A DNA stretch of 64,000 nt from Bacilli bacterium (lineage in GTDB: Bacteria; Bacillota_I; Bacilli_A; RF39; UBA660), in NCBI GenBank assembly GCA_016296185.1, contig JAEDJT010000003.1:9599-73598 (forward strand), in the 5' to 3' direction. The notes below the pieces were generated by a model. The model was not told the origin of the DNA. It saw nothing but the letters and a program-made list of their open reading frames with translations, and did not search any database. The translations under genes were made by a program, and so were the position numbers. Below, in pieces: positions 8,642 to 17,559 of this stretch. The number at the start of each line of letters is the position of its first letter. Position 1 is the first letter of the stretch.

Positions 8642-9166
8642 TTATTGTTGTTGTGTAGTTGATGCAGGAGCAGCAGCTTGCACGTTAACATTACCGTTAA
8701 TATAGTTTAATACTTTATTAACATATTCATTAATCTTAGTAGTTAATGGATTAGTTGAAGCAGGTTTAAATGTAAATACTGAAACAACGAAACCTAATTT
8801 AACAATTAAGAATAATAAATCCATTACTGAATCAGCAATTGCTAAAATGTTTTTAATAGGAACTATTAATTTAGTTGTTTCAATAGCTTCTGCTGGATCT
8901 AAATAAGTATTAATTGTAGCAACAATATTAGTGATTGCTCCTTCAGCAGTAGAAACTCCTGAATAAATAACACTCCATCCCATAGAAACAATTGTGTATG
9001 CAACATAGAATGTAATAACTCTAATAGCTACGTTTTGGATTTTATCGTCTACTTCGCAGAAGATAAACATTAATAATGTAACTAATAATAAACATTCCCA
9101 TCCACCAAAAATAGATGCAACTAACATAACGCTTGCTAATCCTGGATTGATTTTAACTTTAGTCAT
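8642..9166 (-). CDS. Small multi-pass membrane protein of unknown function
   Basis: A 174-residue protein with about four hydrophobic segments (about residues 8-32, 40-60 and 95-125) and a tail rich in Ala, Thr and Gln. A longer frame exists upstream, but the ATG at 9166 has the best ribosome-binding site here, AAAGGAGGATATAAA, so this start is chosen. That strong site, unlike the GGTG type of most neighbours, suggests high expression. The segment ECLLLVTLLMFIFCEVDDKI has conserved-looking charges between helices. No family is recognised. It lies between two hairpin terminators and is probably a single-gene unit. Confidence 0.6.
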   Translation of the reverse strand: MTKVKINPGLASVMLVASIFGGWECLLLVTLLMFIFCEVDDKIQNVAIRVITFYVAYTIVSMGWSVIYSGVSTAEGAITNIVATINTYLDPAEAIETTKLIVPIKNILAIADSVMDLLFLIVKLGFVVSVFTFKPASTNPLTTKINEYVNKVLNYINGNVNVQAAAPASTTQQQ

Positions 9167-9211
9167 TTTTATATCCTCCTTTGTTATCAATATTATACAA
9201 TAATTATCAAA

Positions 9212-9243
9212 TAAAAAAAATGCTTTTGAAAGCATTTTTTTAT
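9212..9243 (-). terminator. Terminator of the aldehyde dehydrogenase operon
   Basis: Stem AAAAAATGCTTT/AAAGCATTTTTT ending at the stop at 9240, with an A/T run on both sides, so it can work on either strand. Confidence 0.8.
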
Positions 9244-10679
9244 TTTAAAATATTCTTTAATATTATAGTTTTTGTTCTAGACATTTCTTTTAATGTAGAC
9301 ATAACACCTTCATTACCAATTCCAGAATGTTTCCATCCACCAAATGGCATTTCAAATGATCTGAAGAATGATGCACCATTAATAATTGCTCCACCACATT
9401 CTAATTGATTTGCAACTTTAATAGCATTATTAACATCTTTAGAAATGATTGAACCACATAATCCAAATGATGATTGATTTGCAATTTTAATTGCTTCATT
9501 TATATCATCGAATCCAATTATTGATACTACTGGACCAAAGATTTCCATATCTTTAGCAACAGCCATGTTTTTAGTTACACCATCAATAATTGTTGGGTCA
9601 AAGAATGCTCCATCTCTTTTGCCACCGATAACAATTTTTGCACCTTCTGCAACTGTTTGATTAACTTGTTCTTCTACTCTTTTTGCAGCAGCTTCACTTA
9701 TTAAACATCCTAATTGTGTTTCAGGATCAGATGGCATTCCTCTTTTAATTTTTTCAATTCTATCTTTTAATTTTTTAATATATTCTTTTTTAACTGAATT
9801 GTGAATTAAGAAACGTTTTGATGCACAACATACTTGTCCAGTATTATAGAATCTTCCCCAGATAGTTTCTTCAACAGCTAAATCGATGTCTCCGTCTCTA
9901 TCTAAAATAAATGCATCATTTCCACCTAGTTCTAACATTACATGAGTTAAGTTAGCACTACATGTTTTCATTGTTTCCATTCCTGATTTAGTAGCTCCAG
10001 TTAAACTTACTAATGCTACTCCAGGATTAGCAGCTAATGCTTGTGCAGCGTCTCCGCCTGTACCATTAATTACATTAATAGCACCTTCATCAACACCTGC
10101 TTCTAATAATAATTCAGCGTATTTGTTTAATGTTAATGGATTATGAGGAGATGGTTTCATTATAACTGAATTACCCATTAATAATGCTGGTGGGATTTTT
10201 TGACAGAATAAGTCACTTGGGAAATTGAAAGGAATAATTGCAACTACTACTCCTAATGGAGCTTGAACTGTATATTGTAAAGTATTTTCATTTCCTGCTT
10301 CTTGACCAGCCGGAACCATATTTCCATATTCATGTTTTGCTTTTTCACAGAATGCTGGAATACCAATTGAAACGTTTGCGATTTCTCCATATGCTTCTGT
10401 TATTGGTTTACCAGTTTCATCGCTTAATAATTTTGCTAATTCATCTTTATCACGTTCTACTAATGAAACGAATTTCATTAATATTTTTGCACGTTCATGT
10501 AAAGGTCTTTTAGCCCATATTTTTTGTCCTTTTTTCGCTGCTTGAACTGCTGCATCGCAATCTTTTACGCAAGTTTCAGGAACTGTATCTATAACTTCAC
10601 CAGTTGCAGGATTAGTAATAGTTATTACTTTTCCGTCTGATGAGTCTACCCATTTACTTCCTATTAAATTTTTAGCCAT
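9240..10679 (-). CDS. NAD(P)-dependent aldehyde dehydrogenase
   Basis: A 479-residue member of the aldehyde dehydrogenase superfamily, which oxidises an aldehyde to the acid. Seen are the cofactor-binding segment PLGVVVAIIPFNFP, the GTGGDAAQALAANPGVALVSLTGAT-type region split around TGAT, the general base Glu in MLELGGND, and the catalytic Cys in TGQVCCASKR. The substrate-pocket end EIFGPVVSIIGFDD is also typical. It most resembles the succinate-semialdehyde/lactaldehyde dehydrogenase branch. The ATG at 10679 follows GGTG by six bases. The gene starts nine bases after the stop of the FIST gene, so the two are co-transcribed. Substrate specificity is not certain. Confidence 0.9.
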   Translation of the reverse strand: MAKNLIGSKWVDSSDGKVITITNPATGEVIDTVPETCVKDCDAAVQAAKKGQKIWAKRPLHERAKILMKFVSLVERDKDELAKLLSDETGKPITEAYGEIANVSIGIPAFCEKAKHEYGNMVPAGQEAGNENTLQYTVQAPLGVVVAIIPFNFPSDLFCQKIPPALLMGNSVIMKPSPHNPLTLNKYAELLLEAGVDEGAINVINGTGGDAAQALAANPGVALVSLTGATKSGMETMKTCSANLTHVMLELGGNDAFILDRDGDIDLAVEETIWGRFYNTGQVCCASKRFLIHNSVKKEYIKKLKDRIEKIKRGMPSDPETQLGCLISEAAAKRVEEQVNQTVAEGAKIVIGGKRDGAFFDPTIIDGVTKNMAVAKDMEIFGPVVSIIGFDDINEAIKIANQSSFGLCGSIISKDVNNAIKVANQLECGGAIINGASFFRSFEMPFGGWKHSGIGNEGVMSTLKEMSRTKTIILKNILK

Positions 10680-10688
10680 TTTTTTCAC

Positions 10689-11846
10689 CTACTTTGAGAA
10701 TGATGTGAATGATAAAGATAATCCTCCGATATTTGCACCTGAGTGATTTGCTTGACCATATTCACCAAATGTAAATGCTACGATGAATGGAATATCTCCT
10801 GCAGCATTTTTAATTGCTACGAAGTCTTCATCAATTCTATCGCCTATACATAATTTTCTTCCGCCACAATGAATCATAAATAATGCAGCTGGATCTATAC
10901 CTTTTTTAGCTTCTTTAACTGCATCAACAGCACCTTGGATTAATCCATCAACTGTATTTTCTAATTGAATAATAGCTGTTTTTTCTGCAACTTTTGCTCC
11001 AACATTGAATGAATAATCTGGGTTACCAACCATTGGGTGACGTACACAAGTTAAATCACCTTGAACAGTTTTAACACCTAATGCATATGGAATAGATGCT
11101 ACTAATAGGTTTTGTCCCATTAATTCATCTGGATTCATGTTATTCCATTCAGCATATTTTTTAAGTGCTGGTACTCCATCGATTTCACAAATCTTACGAT
11201 CATTTTCAACTTTAGTTACTATACCAACTTTATTTGTTTCTTTATATGCACCTGTAAATACATTTTTTAAATCTTTTGTTGTATAGAAGAATGCTACAGC
11301 ACATCCATCACCAAAACTCTTATCTTGGCAGAAGATTTTCCAATCTCCAACTACTGCGTCATCAGCTGCAGATCCACCAAACATTGGAACTTCACCAATT
11401 ACATCTTGGATACCTTTTAAATAATATTCTTCTTCAGCTGGTGATGCAAACATTGCAAATGCAACTGGAGCAAATTTCTTTCCAGCATCTTTCATTGCTT
11501 CTGTAGCAATTTTTACACCTGTAGCTCTTGGGTCTTCTCCTCTTGGAGATGAAGCTACACCTACTGTTAATTCATTATCATCTAATGTTAACATACCTGC
11601 GAATCCGTTTTCACCAGAAATAATTCCTTCTGGAGTCATGATTGCACCTGAAGATGTACATCCTAATACTTTAATGTCAGAATTAACAGATTTAATACCT
11701 TTAATTAATTCATCTTGGTTATATTTTACTGATGAAAATAATAAACCAACTTTTGGATTTTTAATTCCTTTTAATGCTCCTTTTGCTGTTTCAACGCCAG
11801 CTTCGAAGCTGTCAGCTAGAATACTTGATCCAACCATTGCTTTCAT
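10689..11846 (-). CDS. FIST N/FIST C domain protein
   Basis: A 385-residue soluble protein with the FIST fold (FIST_N then FIST_C). Typical blocks are VGLLFSSVKYN, VLGCTSSGAIM (the Cys-Thr-Ser-Ser-Gly loop), MFGGSAADDA, and the C-terminal FIVAFTFGEYGQ followed by NIGGLSLSF. FIST domains are thought to be sensory modules that bind small ligands such as amino acids, and they are often fused to kinases or GGDEF domains. Here the protein is free-standing and is co-transcribed with an aldehyde dehydrogenase, which suggests a role near that metabolite. AGGAGG precedes the ATG. The domain call is strong; the role is inferred. Confidence 0.85.
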   Translation of the reverse strand: MKAMVGSSILADSFEAGVETAKGALKGIKNPKVGLLFSSVKYNQDELIKGIKSVNSDIKVLGCTSSGAIMTPEGIISGENGFAGMLTLDDNELTVGVASSPRGEDPRATGVKIATEAMKDAGKKFAPVAFAMFASPAEEEYYLKGIQDVIGEVPMFGGSAADDAVVGDWKIFCQDKSFGDGCAVAFFYTTKDLKNVFTGAYKETNKVGIVTKVENDRKICEIDGVPALKKYAEWNNMNPDELMGQNLLVASIPYALGVKTVQGDLTCVRHPMVGNPDYSFNVGAKVAEKTAIIQLENTVDGLIQGAVDAVKEAKKGIDPAALFMIHCGGRKLCIGDRIDEDFVAIKNAAGDIPFIVAFTFGEYGQANHSGANIGGLSLSFTSFSK

Positions 11847-11892
11847 AAATAATTCCTCCTCTTTATTCTTTAAAGCATTTTTACTTTAAAAT

Positions 11893-11909
11893 GGATTATC
11901 TTATAATCC
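11893..11909. promoter_or_regulatory. 17-bp dyad upstream of the FIST operon
   Basis: GGATTAT/ATAATCC with a 3-base centre, 47 bp before the FIST start. It could be an operator or a leader hairpin. A weak promoter (TTGAAA, 17 bp, TAAAAT on the minus strand) lies further upstream. Confidence 0.45.
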
Positions 11910-11972
11910 CTCTATGTTAATTTTATTACTTTTTTGTCTATTTTTCAAGGGGGGTATATTTAAAAAAAGGCA

Positions 11973-12001
11973 CAAAAAAAAGGAAATATTAATCATTTCC
12001 T
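11973..12001 (-). terminator. Terminator of the large noncoding RNA
   Basis: Stem AGGAAAT/ATTTCCT followed on the minus strand by eight T residues. It marks the 3' end of the structured RNA that begins near 13029. Confidence 0.85.
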
Positions 12002-13029
12002 TTCTAACAATTTATTAATTATCTTTGCGGAGATAATCATTTAATTGCTATTTGTTGCATTTGTACGTTTTTTTAAATTAACTCCCATATAGCAGAATGA
12101 ATTTGACATACTATTTTGACAGTTTCATAAATATGGTGACATCAATCATCCTATATTTCAAATACATACTACATTCACGTCTAACTATACTGTTGTATAA
12201 GAGTTCTCCAATTCATCGCTAAATTTTATTTATACGCGCACACACGATATAGCATATTGTGATTAACCTCATGGAAGCTAACCATGAAGAATTTCACTCA
12301 ACATTTGGATTGCTTGATTCTCTTGCAAGACAAGTTTAAGACTCTCCAATTTTTAAACGCGGTCAGATTACTTTGTACCAATACACTTAACTTAAAATCC
12401 CAAAGTTTTCTTCTCTATATGCTATTTCACCAGAGAATGAAATCTAATTCAAAAAAGTCAGTTGTAGAAATACTCCATAAAATAACTATCAATGCATAAC
12501 ATACTTGCGACTATATTAACTTGTAATATAATCTGGACTAGTATGAAAGCTATCCATCATTTTCATTACAATATTATCACTCATATTGAGAATGTTGAAA
12601 ATGCTAACAACTAATAACACTATAATGGCAGTCAGTACTCCAATTTCTTGAATAATGATCGATTGGTGATGAATTAAGAAACCAATCAACGATTAACTTT
12701 CAACGGCTAGAATTTATTTTTACATAAATCCTCTTCAGATGCATTTCTGCACTGGAACTTCTGCCTGGGGGCTTGGTGATGCAACACCAATATACAAATG
12801 TACTGCAAATACACATGTTACAGACAGACAATTACGTCACTTGCAATAACGTAAGCCACCTTTAAATAATTTTGCGGATTATTTATCAGTGAAGGTATGA
12901 TAATCTTATACATATCATTTCACAAAATGAAATATAAGTTTCCTTATATTTTCGCTATTTTTCAAGTTTATGCCCTATGAATATGTTCGTCATATATACC
13001 AGATACCGTCTCCAGTATACCTCCTTACT
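11973..13029 (-). ncRNA. Candidate large structured noncoding RNA (~1.06 kb)
   Basis: No coding frame of substance exists on the minus strand here, and the stretch is visibly richer in G and C than nearby gaps. A TTGACT-17-TATACT promoter precedes it and a U-tract terminator ends it. Many short perfect hairpins are visible: ATATAAG-GAAA-CTTATAT (12932-12949), AAATAAT/ATTATTT (12864-12884), TTGGTG/CACCAA (12773-12790), GATTGGT/ACCAATC (12661-12687), CATGG/CCATG (12270-12286) and ATTATCT/AGATAAT (12018-12037). Two of these, near opposite ends, carry the same loop, CCGCAA. Size and density of stems resemble the large ornate RNAs (ROOL, GOLLD, OLE), but I cannot assign it to one. tmRNA, RNase P and group II intron hallmarks were not found. 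Confidence 0.75.
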
Positions 13030-13035
13030 ATATTA

Positions 13036-13064
13036 AGTATATACTTTTTTAATTATATAGTCAA
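13036..13064 (-). promoter_or_regulatory. Promoter of the large noncoding RNA
   Basis: TTGACT (13059-13064) and TATACT (13036-13041) on the minus strand with a 17-bp spacer. It lies about 20 bp from a divergent promoter for the metallopeptidase genes. Confidence 0.8.
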
Positions 13065-13083
13065 TTGAAAATTTTACAATTTA

Positions 13084-13112
13084 TTGATAATTTCAGAATG
13101 CTATGTTAATAT
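13084..13112 (+). promoter_or_regulatory. Promoter of the metallopeptidase operon
   Basis: TTGATA (13084-13089) and TAATAT (13107-13112) with a 17-bp spacer, followed by AAGGGAG and the start at 13140. Confidence 0.7.
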
Positions 13113-13139
13113 ATGCAATTATCAAGGGAGTTTTGTGCT

Positions 13140-14297
13140 ATGAAAAAAATTAAATGGGATTTTGATACTATTTTAAATGATAGAAATGTATTAGTTGATA
13201 TGGCAAACAATGAAGAAGATGTTGTAAAAAAATATCAATTAATGTCTGTCATCTCATTCTTAGATAATTACCATTTTATTAATTTATCAAAAGCAAAAGC
13301 TCCTAAACAGGACTTACATTCTAGGCTATATTACACCGCATCGGAAAGAGTTGGATACCAATCTGCATATTTCTTAGTTCATCAGTTTTATAACGACTTA
13401 TTAGCTCTTCAACCTTTATTTGATGATAACAAAAAACTACTAGGAAAAGTATTAGGATCGGAAGCTGATTTTACTAATAAACTTGGTCTACATATTTCAA
13501 ATAAACAAGCATTTGCTGCTGTTGAATCTTTTTATAATTCATTTGATTCTGAATTATTAGAATATTTTTATCCTACTTTTTTAGAAAAAGATAAACAAGT
13601 TAGATTTGTAAAAGATAATAATACTAAAGGCGCTGATTCTGAAAGTGATGGTTTTTGTTTCTTTGTTGGTGGTTTAAATAAAAATTATATTTCAGTAAAT
13701 AATGAAAAATCACCATCTAAAGCTTATAACTTAATTCACGAATTCGGTCATTCAATCGCTAACTTAATTAATCCTTTTTATTGTTATCAAGAAAGAACAA
13801 CATTCTTCGGTGAAGTTCAATCTATGTTCCCAGAATTAGTTGCAATGTATGAAAATCCATTAGGTTTACCTGAAATAGAAAATCTTCATTTATTATATTG
13901 TAATTTATTAGCTAATTATCAAAATGCAAACTATCTTGTTATGCACGATTTAATTATTAATGAATGGGAAGATAATAAATATAGAATTAATATTCCTTTA
14001 TATTTTAGATTAAAAAGAAAATATAATATTGATAAATATGAATTATATAATTCTTTAAGTAAAAGTATTACAGACAGTGGTGAATATATTTTAAGCTTTG
14101 CTGTATGTTGTGAATTACTATATATTTATAAACAAGATAAAGCTAAAGCTTTAAAACTATTTAAACAAATATTAAACATTTCATCATATGGTAATGAATT
14201 ATCTCAAGTATTAAGTATTATAAATATAAACGAACATACTTTAGATATCTCTCAAGATATTTGTGAAAAACTTAATTTAGCTTTAAGAAAGATGTGA
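13140..14297 (+). CDS. M3-like zinc metallopeptidase, first of three
   Basis: A 385-residue protein related to the oligopeptidase F (M3) family. The zinc site is intact: LIHEFGHS with the first His at about residue 200, and the downstream Glu in FFGEVQSMFPE, equivalent to the AEVAST-x-NE helix of PepF. Family enzymes are about 600 residues, so this is a shortened version with a reduced N-terminal half. No signal peptide is present, so it is likely cytoplasmic. The ATG at 13140 follows AAGGGAG; an upstream in-frame ATG precedes that site and is unlikely. It ends with TGA and is followed after four bases by the second copy. Confidence 0.75.
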   Translation: MKKIKWDFDTILNDRNVLVDMANNEEDVVKKYQLMSVISFLDNYHFINLSKAKAPKQDLHSRLYYTASERVGYQSAYFLVHQFYNDLLALQPLFDDNKKLLGKVLGSEADFTNKLGLHISNKQAFAAVESFYNSFDSELLEYFYPTFLEKDKQVRFVKDNNTKGADSESDGFCFFVGGLNKNYISVNNEKSPSKAYNLIHEFGHSIANLINPFYCYQERTTFFGEVQSMFPELVAMYENPLGLPEIENLHLLYCNLLANYQNANYLVMHDLIINEWEDNKYRINIPLYFRLKRKYNIDKYELYNSLSKSITDSGEYILSFAVCCELLYIYKQDKAKALKLFKQILNISSYGNELSQVLSIININEHTLDISQDICEKLNLALRKM

Positions 14298-14301
14298 TAA
14301 T

Positions 14302-15423
14302 ATGCGTAAATGGGATAAAAAAACATTAAATGAATTAAAAGATTATTATTCATTAATGTATGAGTATTCTTCTAATGATCCTTTTCAACAAAATGAATAC
14401 TATAATACTATTTCTTCATTAAATTATATTGCTAGTTTAAATACAGGATTACATATTGCTTTGCCATCTAAGGTTAAATATGTTGATGTTGTAAATAGTG
14501 ATCTTGGTATATTATCAACTTATGGTCATTATTGCCCTATTCTTAGAACTATGCAACCTCATTATGATAATTATTATATAGGTAATTCTAACTTAAAAAA
14601 TGTTAAAAGTGATCCAAAGAAATTATTACAAGTTACTGATGATTTTTACGAAGATTTTTATGATACTATTACATTATCATATAGAGAAATCAGAAAATGG
14701 TTTGATACTAATATGATGTTTTTTAATATATCTAAAGATAAAATATGTTCAGGCGAAACATATGGCGTATATGGAACTGGTATAAGTTTTTATAGTATTG
14801 GTATTGCTAATACTATACAGGATTATATTTCTGTTATACACGAAGCTGCTCATGGAATAAATAATAACGTTAATCCTAACATAATGTATGATCAAGAAAA
14901 ATATTGTTTTATTGAAGCTGATGCATTATTTATGGAATTAATAGGCGCTGATTTTGTTGCTAATTCTTTAAACGCTAAAAAAGAAATATTTAAATTAAAA
15001 TTAGATACTTTAAAAGATTATTTATATTCATGCGATGTAATATGTACTAAGATGGACATGTATAATGAATTATCAAAAAATGATAAATATAATAAAAAAG
15101 AAGCAATTTCATTTTTAAAAAATGGATTAGGTTGTGATAAACAATACATTAAAGATGTTACTGAAACATATATTAGTGAATTATTTCATTACATCATTTC
15201 ATATTTAACAGCTATAGAGTTATATCAATTATATAAAACTGATCCTGATGCTGCTATCATTCATTATATTCAAATTAGAGATATTAAAGGTTTATCTAAT
15301 GTAGAATACTTGGAATATGTTAGAAGTCTTGGAATTAACCCTGGAGAAAATTTAGAGGCTTATATTTCTAGTTTATTAAAAATTGATAAAGAAAAAAAAC
15401 TTATTTATGAAAAAAAGATATAG
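14302..15423 (+). CDS. M3-like zinc metallopeptidase, second of three
   Basis: A 373-residue paralogue of the preceding gene. It keeps VIHEAAHG (first His at about residue 180) and the Glu-bearing helix FIEADALFMELIG. Overall it is strongly diverged: outside the active site little of the first copy can be aligned by eye. The N-terminus is different, with a Tyr-rich helix (LNELKDYYSLMYEYSS). The ribosome-binding site GTGAT lies at the end of the previous gene, which indicates translational coupling. Substrate unknown; peptidase activity is inferred from the complete zinc ligand set. Confidence 0.7.
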   Translation: MRKWDKKTLNELKDYYSLMYEYSSNDPFQQNEYYNTISSLNYIASLNTGLHIALPSKVKYVDVVNSDLGILSTYGHYCPILRTMQPHYDNYYIGNSNLKNVKSDPKKLLQVTDDFYEDFYDTITLSYREIRKWFDTNMMFFNISKDKICSGETYGVYGTGISFYSIGIANTIQDYISVIHEAAHGINNNVNPNIMYDQEKYCFIEADALFMELIGADFVANSLNAKKEIFKLKLDTLKDYLYSCDVICTKMDMYNELSKNDKYNKKEAISFLKNGLGCDKQYIKDVTETYISELFHYIISYLTAIELYQLYKTDPDAAIIHYIQIRDIKGLSNVEYLEYVRSLGINPGENLEAYISSLLKIDKEKKLIYEKKI

Positions 15424-16456
15424 CATTGATTTAGAATATATAAAAGAATTAAAAGAGTTAATGGTTATGTGTAATTCTGATCAATTAGATATTGATAGAA
15501 TAACTAATTTAATAGATAGATTAAGCAATGGTTTTAATCAAGATGAAACAAATGATACTTTATCAAATATCAGAAACAATTCTGAATATTATACTGATTT
15601 TAAAGAGTTATATAAAGCTATTAGACTATTCGTATCACGTGGAATATTTATAGATTCTATACCTGAACCTTCTTATAAAGAAATGATTATTTCTGATGAT
15701 GATTCTATAACTCTTGCTCATGATTTTTATAAAGAACAAGGTAATTTCTTCTTAGACGGTTTTAATGATTTTAAATCTGATATGAATGATCATTTAGAGT
15801 TTATTGAACCTAATGATTATACTGATGGTGAAATACATTTTTATAAATCAAGTGGTGATGCTTTTTTATTTACACCTGATCACAAAAATTTTACTAAAGT
15901 TAGTATTTTAATTCATGAACTTGAACATGTTATTGATTGTTTTAATAATCATGATTTTTATGAAAATCTATTAATAAGAGAAATATCCGCTGTATTTATG
16001 GAAATGATAGGTCTTGATTATTTAGCTAATGTATTCAAATTAGAAGATGCTCATTACATCAGAAGATTTACTCTTCACAGTATTGTAAAATCAGATGCTT
16101 ATAATGCTTACTACAAAAATCAATTATTATATCTAACTAACAAATATAAAGATTTAGATGATCAAAAATTACGCAAGTTATTAGTTAGTAAATTCGGAAT
16201 GTCTAATGGATTTATTAATTTTTGCAATAGTTATAATCTTTATCAAGATTATTATTATCAGTTAGCGCAATTAGTTTCTATAGAATTATATAAAATATAT
16301 AATAACGACAAGGAGAAAGCTTTATTCGTCTTAAAAGACATTATTATGAATGGAACTGATGATAATATATTTAATATATTAAAAAAACATAATATTGTTT
16401 TAGTATCAAATGTAGTTAATTATGAAAATGATATGTGTTTAAAATTAGGCATTTAA
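15407..16456 (+). CDS. M3-like zinc metallopeptidase, third of three
   Basis: A roughly 349-residue paralogue with LIHELEHVID (first His at about residue 170) and IREISAVFMEMIG as the third-ligand helix. The end of the gene overlaps nothing, but the start overlaps the previous gene by 17 bases. An earlier TTG start at 15383 is possible. No clear ribosome-binding site is visible for either, so translation may depend on coupling. The three genes form one operon closed by a strong terminator. Divergence between copies, with conserved zinc sites, suggests different substrates rather than simple duplication. Confidence 0.65.
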   Translation: MKKRYSIDLEYIKELKELMVMCNSDQLDIDRITNLIDRLSNGFNQDETNDTLSNIRNNSEYYTDFKELYKAIRLFVSRGIFIDSIPEPSYKEMIISDDDSITLAHDFYKEQGNFFLDGFNDFKSDMNDHLEFIEPNDYTDGEIHFYKSSGDAFLFTPDHKNFTKVSILIHELEHVIDCFNNHDFYENLLIREISAVFMEMIGLDYLANVFKLEDAHYIRRFTLHSIVKSDAYNAYYKNQLLYLTNKYKDLDDQKLRKLLVSKFGMSNGFINFCNSYNLYQDYYYQLAQLVSIELYKIYNNDKEKALFVLKDIIMNGTDDNIFNILKKHNIVLVSNVVNYENDMCLKLGI

Positions 16457-16483
16457 AAAAAAGAGACTTATGTCTCTTTTTTT
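16455..16483. terminator. Bidirectional terminator after the metallopeptidase operon
   Basis: Stem AAAAAAGAGAC/GTCTCTTTTTT with a 4-base loop, between the convergent ends of the peptidase operon and dusB. Confidence 0.85.
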
Positions 16484-17468
16484 ATAGTTTATTTTCTATT
16501 ATATATTGTTGATATTCTTTTATTATTTTAAACATATCTTCAGTATTTTTACTTTGGCAGATAAGATTCTTTATTTCTTTTGATTTTGGCATGCCTTTTA
16601 AGTACCAAATGATATGGCTTCTTATTTCTAGTAATGCTCTTTTTTCATCTTTATCTTCTACTAGTAATTCATAATGTCTTTTCATCATTTCTACTTTATC
16701 TAGGAATGGAATTTCAGTCGGTTCTTTTCCTTCGTATAAATATTCTACACATTCTTTTATTAACCAAGGATTACCTAATACTCCTCTTCCGATCATTACT
16801 GCATCGCATCCTGTTTCTTCTAACATTTGTTTTGCTTTATAACAATCCGTAACATCTCCATTACCTATTACTGGAATATTAACTGCTTCTTTTACGTTTT
16901 TTATTATATTCCAATCAGCATATCCACTATATCCTTGTGATCTAGTTCTTCCATGTACAGCGATTGCACTTGCTCCGGCTTCTTCACATTTTTTAGCAAT
17001 TTCTACTGCATTTATATGTTTCTCATCCCAGCCACTTCTTATCTTAACTGTAACAGGTACTTTTACGCTCTCTACAACGGCTTTTACAATTTCATATACT
17101 TTATCTGGATCTTTTAATAAAGCACTTCCTGCTTGAGCTCTTACTGCTACTTTAGGAACAGGACACCCCATATTTATATCTATTATATCTGGATGCATTT
17201 TTTCTTCTACAATTTTTGCAGCTTCTACAAATGATTCTTTATCACTTCCAAAAATTTGTTGTGATATTGGTCTTTCTTTTTCGCTCATTTTTAATAAATC
17301 AAATGTTTTATCATTTGAATAGCATATAGCTTTATCAGATACCATTTCTGCGTATATTAAGCCTGCACCCATTTCTTTAATTATCTTTCTGTAAGATGTA
17401 TTTGATATACCAGCCATAGGTGCTAATACTATTTGATTTTTTATTTCTACATTACCTATTTTCCACAT
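16482..17468 (-). CDS. dusB: tRNA-dihydrouridine synthase, DusB-type
   Basis: A 328-residue flavoenzyme that reduces uridine in the D-loop of tRNA. The frame matches the family along its length: VLAPMAGISNTSYRKI (FMN-binding barrel start), the catalytic-Cys segment DINMGCPVPKV, SALLKDPDKV, VKIRSGWD, AIAVHGRTRSQGYSG, VIGNGDV and MIGRGVLGNPWL. All expected FMN and catalytic residues visible by eye are present. A much longer frame extends upstream, but the first of these conserved blocks begins at the ATG at 17468, preceded by TGGGGA. Ends at a shared terminator. Confidence 0.95.
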   Translation of the reverse strand: MWKIGNVEIKNQIVLAPMAGISNTSYRKIIKEMGAGLIYAEMVSDKAICYSNDKTFDLLKMSEKERPISQQIFGSDKESFVEAAKIVEEKMHPDIIDINMGCPVPKVAVRAQAGSALLKDPDKVYEIVKAVVESVKVPVTVKIRSGWDEKHINAVEIAKKCEEAGASAIAVHGRTRSQGYSGYADWNIIKNVKEAVNIPVIGNGDVTDCYKAKQMLEETGCDAVMIGRGVLGNPWLIKECVEYLYEGKEPTEIPFLDKVEMMKRHYELLVEDKDEKRALLEIRSHIIWYLKGMPKSKEIKNLICQSKNTEDMFKIIKEYQQYIIENKL

Positions 17469-17559
17469 AAGCAATCCCCATTTCGAATGTATTATATCAA
17501 ATAATATATAAATATGTATAGTTTTGAATATATCGTACATATTATTTAATGGTGATATT

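Noticed and set aside
12284..12499. A plus-strand open frame of 71 codons inside the noncoding region.
   Set aside because: No ribosome-binding site, odd composition, and it runs against the minus-strand hairpins, promoter and terminator.
11973..13029. tmRNA, RNase P RNA or group II intron as identity of the large RNA.
   Set aside because: No CCA-ending acceptor, no RNase P conserved core and no intron domain V hairpin could be seen; the transcript is too long for the first two.
13140..14297. Mycoplasma-type genetic code (TGA as Trp).
   Set aside because: TGA ends this gene just before the next start, and Trp is encoded by TGG throughout.
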